NCBI GenBank assembly: GCA_021780055.1
Contig: JAJXZM010000277.1
Span: 1-8,314, forward strand
Reading direction: 5' to 3'
Length of the DNA stretch: 8,314 bases
Origin: Acidobacteriota bacterium
Lineage (GTDB): Bacteria > Acidobacteriota > Terriglobia > UBA7540
Part shown: positions 4,703 through 8,314 of the stretch, piece by piece
Layout of the letters: each line of letters starts with the position of its first letter
How positions within the stretch are numbered: the stretch's first letter is position 1
The notes under the pieces: generated by a model
Seen by the model: the letters and a program-made list of their open reading frames with translations, nothing else
Told to the model about the DNA's origin: nothing
The model's database searches: none
Made by a program: the position numbers and the translations under genes

Positions 4703-5812
4703 TTGCCCACGCCGGCAGGAGTCGGACCCAAGCGGACGGTCCTCTACGCTGTTCACAAGGCAGCTGGAGCCAGAATGACGGAGTTCGGCGGCTGGGACAT
4801 GCCCATCGAATACGCGGGCATCACACAGGAGCACCTTGCCGTACGGACCGGCGCCGGCCTGTTTGACGTCAGCCACATGGGCGAGATCACGGTGCGCGGG
4901 CCGAAGGCGCTCGCCTTCCTGCAATCGATCACCAGCAACGACGTTTCACGCCTGAGCATTCATCAGGCCCAGTACAGCGCCCTGATGTACCCCGAAGGCA
5001 GCGCGGTTGACGACTGCGTGGTCCACCGGATAGGCGAAGACGATTATTTCATCTGTGTGAACGCGTCCAACACCGATAAGGATTTTGACTGGCTGGTGAA
5101 GCACAACTCGGTGGGCGCTGAACTCGAAAACGTGTCCTCGCAATATTCGCAGCTTGCCGTGCAGGGCCCGCGGGCCGTGGGAATCCTGAGCAAAGTGACT
5201 GCGGCTGACCTCGCCGCCATCCGCACCTATTGGTTCACGCCGGCGGATTGCTGCGGAGTGAACGGCGTCCTGGCGCGGACCGGTTACACCGGCGAAGACG
5301 GGTTCGAATTTTACTTTTCGCCCGAGCATTCCGAGCGCGTCTGGTACGCCCTGCTTGAAGCGGGAAAAGACGAAGGCCTGCAGCCGGTTGGGCTGGGTGC
5401 CCGCAACACGCTGCGCCTGGAAGCCGCCTACGCGCTTTACGGGCACGAACTCGATGAGAACACCACGCTGCTGGAAGCCAACCTGGGGTGGATCTGCAAG
5501 CTCGACAAGGGCGATTTCCTTGGCAGAGACGCACTGTTGAAGCAGCGCGAGGAAGGTCTGCGCAAAAAGCTGGTGGGATTTGAGATGGCGGAACCCGGCA
5601 TCGCGCGCGATGGCTATCCGGTGTGGGTTGATGGCGAGAAAGCGGGATACGTGACCAGCGGATCCCCCGCCCCGTTCCTGAAAAAGAATATCGGGCTCGC
5701 CTATGTTCCCCCGGCAGCCGCGCAACCCGGACACGAAATCATGATCGAAATCCGGCAAAGGCAAGTCCGGGCAAGGCAAGTGATGCTACCGTTTTACAGA
5801 CGGCCAAAGTAG
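4703..5812 (+). CDS. gcvT: Aminomethyltransferase, glycine cleavage system T protein
   Basis: GcvT (EC 2.1.2.10) takes the aminomethyl group carried on lipoyl-GcvH, releases ammonia and transfers the one-carbon unit to tetrahydrofolate as 5,10-methylene-THF, in the cytoplasm. The protein is 369 residues from the TTG at 4703, within the usual 360-375. Family motifs appear in order: FGGWDMP (28-34), LFDVSHMGE (53-61), the acidic pair D103-D104 in AVDDCVV where the conserved catalytic aspartate lies, RTGYTGEDGFE (192-202), GARNTLRLEA (232-241), and the C-terminal barrel domain ending VMLPFYRRPK. The usual GG before the acidic pair is GS here. The rare TTG start is chosen because AGGGGGAG lies 6 bases upstream; no ATG or GTG fits better. 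It is the first gene of the gcv operon, with gcvH following after 56 bases. The identification is secure. Confidence 0.97.
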   Translation: MPTPAGVGPKRTVLYAVHKAAGARMTEFGGWDMPIEYAGITQEHLAVRTGAGLFDVSHMGEITVRGPKALAFLQSITSNDVSRLSIHQAQYSALMYPEGSAVDDCVVHRIGEDDYFICVNASNTDKDFDWLVKHNSVGAELENVSSQYSQLAVQGPRAVGILSKVTAADLAAIRTYWFTPADCCGVNGVLARTGYTGEDGFEFYFSPEHSERVWYALLEAGKDEGLQPVGLGARNTLRLEAAYALYGHELDENTTLLEANLGWICKLDKGDFLGRDALLKQREEGLRKKLVGFEMAEPGIARDGYPVWVDGEKAGYVTSGSPAPFLKKNIGLAYVPPAAAQPGHEIMIEIRQRQVRARQVMLPFYRRPK

Positions 5813-5823
5813 GATGAAAAGGC

Positions 5824-5837
5824 GGGTCGGCAGACCC
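5824..5837 (+). other. Short hairpin in the gcvT-gcvH spacer
   Basis: GGGTC (5824-5828) and GACCC (5833-5837) pair perfectly around a GGCA loop, 11 bases after the gcvT stop. No T-run follows, so it is not an intrinsic terminator. It could stabilise or mark a processing point in the mRNA, or be chance in GC-rich DNA. Confidence 0.35.
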
Positions 5838-5868
5838 CAAAAGTAAATTCCTTGGGAGCGTTAGTTCC

Positions 5869-6258
5869 ATGTACCCTGAAGAATTCCAATACACCAAAGA
5901 CCACGAATGGATTCGAGTGGACGGCGACACCGGCACCATCGGCATCACGGACCACGCGCAGAAAGAGCTGGGCGACATCGTCTATGTTGAACTTCCCAAG
6001 TCGGGCGACGCCGTGACGGCCGCAGAAACTTTTGGAACGGTGGAGTCCGTGAAAGCCGTCTCCGAAGTCTATTCTCCCGTCACCGGAGAAGTTACCGCCG
6101 TCAACAGCGAACTCCAGGACCATCCGGAACTGTTGAATACCGACCCGCACGCGGCGGCATGGCTGATCCGCGTCAAACTGTCGGACCCCGGCGAGGTCCG
6201 GAAACTGATGTCAGCTGAAGAATACGAAGCCTACATTCAGTCGGCGGAGTCCCACTGA
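5869..6258 (+). CDS. gcvH: Glycine cleavage system H protein (lipoyl carrier)
   Basis: GcvH is the small carrier whose lipoyl arm shuttles the aminomethyl group from the P protein to the T protein and is re-oxidised by dihydrolipoyl dehydrogenase. The 129-residue length is standard. The N-terminus YPEEFQYTKDHEWIRV, the ITDHAQKELGDIVYVELP strand pattern and the lipoylation motif FGTVESVKAVSEVYSPVTG are all present. The modified lysine is K62. The ATG is preceded by GGGAG with 10 bases of spacing. It is the third step of the same operon order seen in many bacteria (T-H-PA-PB), and its TGA stop shares a base with the ATG of gcvPA, so the two are probably translationally coupled. Lipoate must be attached by enzymes encoded elsewhere. 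No anomalies. Confidence 0.97.
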   Translation: MYPEEFQYTKDHEWIRVDGDTGTIGITDHAQKELGDIVYVELPKSGDAVTAAETFGTVESVKAVSEVYSPVTGEVTAVNSELQDHPELLNTDPHAAAWLIRVKLSDPGEVRKLMSAEEYEAYIQSAESH

Positions 6259-7658
6259 TGCGCTATCTTCCGAACTCTCCGCGCGACCGCGAGGAAATGC
6301 TCCGGACGCTCGGCCACAGTTCGATTGAAGAACTCTTTGCGCAGATTCCTGAACAGATCCGGTTCCGGGGCAGGATGGACCTGCCCGGCCCGCTTTCCGA
6401 GCAGGAAGTGCTGGAGTTCTTTAAGCAGGCCGCCGGCCAGAGTACGCGCGAATACGCCTCGCTGCTGGGCGCGGGAGCTTACTCGCACTTCCGTCCCGCG
6501 GCAGTCGATTCTCTGCTTTCGCGCGGCGAATTTTTTACAGCCTATACGCCCTACCAGGCTGAACTCGCGCAGGGCACCCTGCAGGCGATGTTCGAATTCC
6601 AGACGCTGATCGCCCAGTTGACCGGGATGGAAGTTTCGAACGCCTCGCTTTATGACGGCTCGACCGCTACAACCGAAGCGGTCCTGATGTCGCTGCGGCT
6701 CACGCGCCGTGACCGTGTGGTGGTGGCCCGGACGCTCCATCCGGAATACCGCGAGGTGATGGCCACTTACCTGCGGCATCTCGGAACTGAAATTGCCGAG
6801 GTACCCTGCGGCCCTTCCGGGCAACTCGATATCGCCGCGCTGGAATCGGCGCTCAGCAAGGAAACCGCCGTTGTGGTGGTGCAATCGCCGAACTTCCTGG
6901 GCGCCATCGAGCGTTTCGGTGAAATCGCCAAGCTTGTCCATCGCGCCGGCGCTCTGCTGGTGGTGGCGGTGAATGAACCGCTTTCGCTCGCGGTGGTCAA
7001 TCCCCCGGCAAATGCGGACATCATCTGCGGCGAGGCGCAGTCTTTCGGCGTCCCGGTCGCTTTCGGAGGGCCCTACGTCGGCTTCCTCGCCACGCGTGAA
7101 AAGTTCGTGCGGCAGATGCCGGGCCGGCTGGTGGGCCAGACCGTTGATACCGAGGGCCGCCGGGGATTCGTGCTGACCCTCGCCACGCGCGAGCAGCACA
7201 TCCGGCGCGAAAAGGCCACTTCAAACATCTGCACCAACCAGTCCTTGTGCGCGCTGGCCGCAACCATTTATCTGTGTCTGCTGGGCAAGAATGGGCTGAA
7301 GGCGCTGGCCGAACACAATCTGGCCCTGGCGCACTATGCAGCCGATCAGCTCGCGGCCGTGCCCGGAACATCCATCCCGTTTGCATCGCCGTATTTCAAC
7401 GAATTTGTTGTCAAGGCCCCCGGAAGCGCTGAGGCCCTTCTCAGCGAGTTGCGGCAAGAGAAGATACTGGGCGGTGTTGATCTTGAGCGTTTCTACCCTG
7501 AGTTGAAAGACCACCTGCTGGTTTGCGTCACTGAGACCATAAACAAGGCAACGCTCGACAGGATGGTCGAGGTGTACCGGGATTTTTCAGCTCAGAAACA
7601 AGTCAAGGCCGCGGCCCCATCGGGCGCGCCGCAAGCCGTGGGCCAGGAGAAAGCATGA
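6258..7658 (+). CDS. gcvPA: Glycine dehydrogenase (decarboxylating) subunit 1, P protein alpha
   Basis: GcvPA is the N-terminal half of the split P protein. With GcvPB it forms the PLP-dependent glycine decarboxylase (EC 1.4.4.2), which releases CO2 from glycine and loads the aminomethyl group onto GcvH. Family motifs seen: GAYSHFRPAAVDSL (73-86), TAYTPYQAE (94-102), QGTLQAMFEFQT (106-117), LTGMEVSNASLYDGSTA (121-137), and the SFGVPVAFGGPYVGFLATRE region further on. The PLP-binding lysine is not expected here; it belongs to GcvPB. At 466 residues it is slightly longer than the common 440-450, owing to an Ala/Gln/Pro-rich tail (AAAPSGAPQAVGQEKA) that looks like a flexible extension. Start: ATG overlapping the gcvH stop (TGATG), with GGAG 8 bases upstream inside gcvH. 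Its own stop overlaps the gcvPB start as ATGA. Confidence 0.97.
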   Translation: MRYLPNSPRDREEMLRTLGHSSIEELFAQIPEQIRFRGRMDLPGPLSEQEVLEFFKQAAGQSTREYASLLGAGAYSHFRPAAVDSLLSRGEFFTAYTPYQAELAQGTLQAMFEFQTLIAQLTGMEVSNASLYDGSTATTEAVLMSLRLTRRDRVVVARTLHPEYREVMATYLRHLGTEIAEVPCGPSGQLDIAALESALSKETAVVVVQSPNFLGAIERFGEIAKLVHRAGALLVVAVNEPLSLAVVNPPANADIICGEAQSFGVPVAFGGPYVGFLATREKFVRQMPGRLVGQTVDTEGRRGFVLTLATREQHIRREKATSNICTNQSLCALAATIYLCLLGKNGLKALAEHNLALAHYAADQLAAVPGTSIPFASPYFNEFVVKAPGSAEALLSELRQEKILGGVDLERFYPELKDHLLVCVTETINKATLDRMVEVYRDFSAQKQVKAAAPSGAPQAVGQEKA

Positions 7659-8314
7659 AGGAACATCCGCGCCATGCCAGGCCGCACATTACGCGCGACG
7701 AGAACCTGATCTTTGAGAGAAGCTCGCCCGGCAAGTGCGGCGTTGATCTCCCCGCGCCGGAAGTTCCTGCGGCCTCGGCGGCTGAACTTCTGGGCGAAGA
7801 TCTCAGCCGGCAGGAGATACCGGGATTTCCGGAAGTCTCAGAGCTGGAAGTCATCCGGCACTTCACCCGCCTTTCAACCTGGAACTACGGCGTGGATACG
7901 GGGCTTTATCCGCTCGGCTCCTGCACCATGAAATACAATCCCCGCATCAATGAAGTGGTGGCCCGGCTGGAAGGCCTGGCGACTGACCATCCCTACGCGC
8001 CGGCGGAACTCACGCAGGGCTGCCTCAAGGTGCTTTACGATACGACGCGCTGCCTGGCCGAAATCACCGGCATGGACGCAGTTTCGTTGCAGCCGTCGGC
8101 GGGCGCGCAGGGCGAGCTTTCCGGCATTCTGATGATCCAGGCCTGCCTGGCCGATCGCGGCAATCCCAGGAAATACATCCTGATTCCAGACTCGGCGCAC
8201 GGCACCAACCCCGCCAGCGTTACAACTTCCGGATACCAGGTGAAGAACCTGAAATCCGACGCGCACGGCTGTGTTGATCTCGGCGAACTTGAGCGCGCCA
8301 TGACGGAAGATGTC
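7655..8314 (+). CDS. gcvPB: Glycine dehydrogenase (decarboxylating) subunit 2, P protein beta, 3' end cut off by the window
   Basis: GcvPB is the PLP-carrying half of the split glycine decarboxylase and pairs with GcvPA. The frame is open for 220 codons from the ATG at 7655 and runs out of the window exactly on a codon; full-length members are about 480-500 residues. Family signatures are GLYPLGSCTMKYNPR (83-97), LQPSAGAQGE (145-154) and PDSAHGTNPAS (178-188). The last two belong to the cofactor and substrate pocket of this aminotransferase-fold enzyme. The Schiff-base lysine should lie beyond the edge. AGGAG (7645-7649) is 5 bases before the ATG, and the start overlaps the gcvPA stop by four bases (ATGA). 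This fits the equal amounts of the two subunits the complex needs. Confidence 0.96.
   Translation, partial: MKEHPRHARPHITRDENLIFERSSPGKCGVDLPAPEVPAASAAELLGEDLSRQEIPGFPEVSELEVIRHFTRLSTWNYGVDTGLYPLGSCTMKYNPRINEVVARLEGLATDHPYAPAELTQGCLKVLYDTTRCLAEITGMDAVSLQPSAGAQGELSGILMIQACLADRGNPRKYILIPDSAHGTNPASVTTSGYQVKNLKSDAHGCVDLGELERAMTEDV

Noticed and set aside
4946..5779. 277-codon minus-strand frame antisense to gcvT
   Set aside because: Shadow of gcvT with no motif of its own.
6237..7199. 320-codon minus-strand frame antisense to gcvPA
   Set aside because: Shadow of gcvPA; Arg/His-rich with no recognisable domain.
6258..7658. Missing PLP lysine in the glycine decarboxylase alpha subunit
   Set aside because: This is normal for the split enzyme; the cofactor lysine is in the beta subunit, whose relevant part lies beyond the window.

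Overview
The window looks like a piece of a GC-rich, probably uncultured bacterial chromosome. Acidobacteriota is the best guess. The evidence is a glycine decarboxylase split into two P subunits, a small membrane protein resembling the family I know as DUF6677, a 9-cysteine mini-protein of a kind I associate with acidobacterial genomes, and the decayed end of an ADOP-type (FtsX/MacB-like) permease gene ending VDPMVALRYE. This placement is inference from family memory, not from a database search.

Layout. Positions 1-1129 (minus) carry a major facilitator transporter of the anion:cation symporter type, cut off at the left edge. It is divergent, across a 238-base regulatory gap, from a Tat-exported glycoside-hydrolase-like protein at 1368-3041 (plus). 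That protein has a GH20-like barrel interrupted by a carbohydrate-binding jelly-roll. Convergent with it are two small minus-strand membrane-protein genes, a DUF6677-like protein (3307-3750) and a 57-residue protein (3092-3265). Positions 3751-4124 form a repeat-rich, gene-poor stretch. It holds a 24-base imperfect inverted repeat, a 12-base direct repeat, degenerate CAAATC-type repeats and the permease remnant. Next is a minus-strand 58-residue cysteine-rich, probably zinc-binding, protein (4125-4301). After a 400-base divergent intergenic region comes the glycine cleavage operon on the plus strand: gcvT (4703-5812), gcvH (5869-6258), gcvPA (6258-7658) and the first 220 codons of gcvPB (7655 to the edge).

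How the genes work together. GcvPA and GcvPB form the PLP-dependent glycine decarboxylase and load the aminomethyl group onto the lipoyl arm of GcvH. GcvT then releases ammonia and passes the one-carbon unit to tetrahydrofolate. The fourth component, dihydrolipoyl dehydrogenase, is not in the window. The last three genes overlap or abut (TGATG and ATGA junctions), so their translation is probably coupled. The transporter and the exported hydrolase could form a glycan-scavenging pair, with cleavage outside the cytoplasm and uptake of an acidic product, but the substrate cannot be read from the sequence.

The gcv genes are ordinary core metabolism. The parts most worth a second look are the exported hydrolase with its inserted binding domain, the cysteine-rich mini-protein, and the repeat and pseudogene patch between 3751 and 4124. 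I do not see a defence system, CRISPR array, complete mobile element, tRNA or rRNA here.
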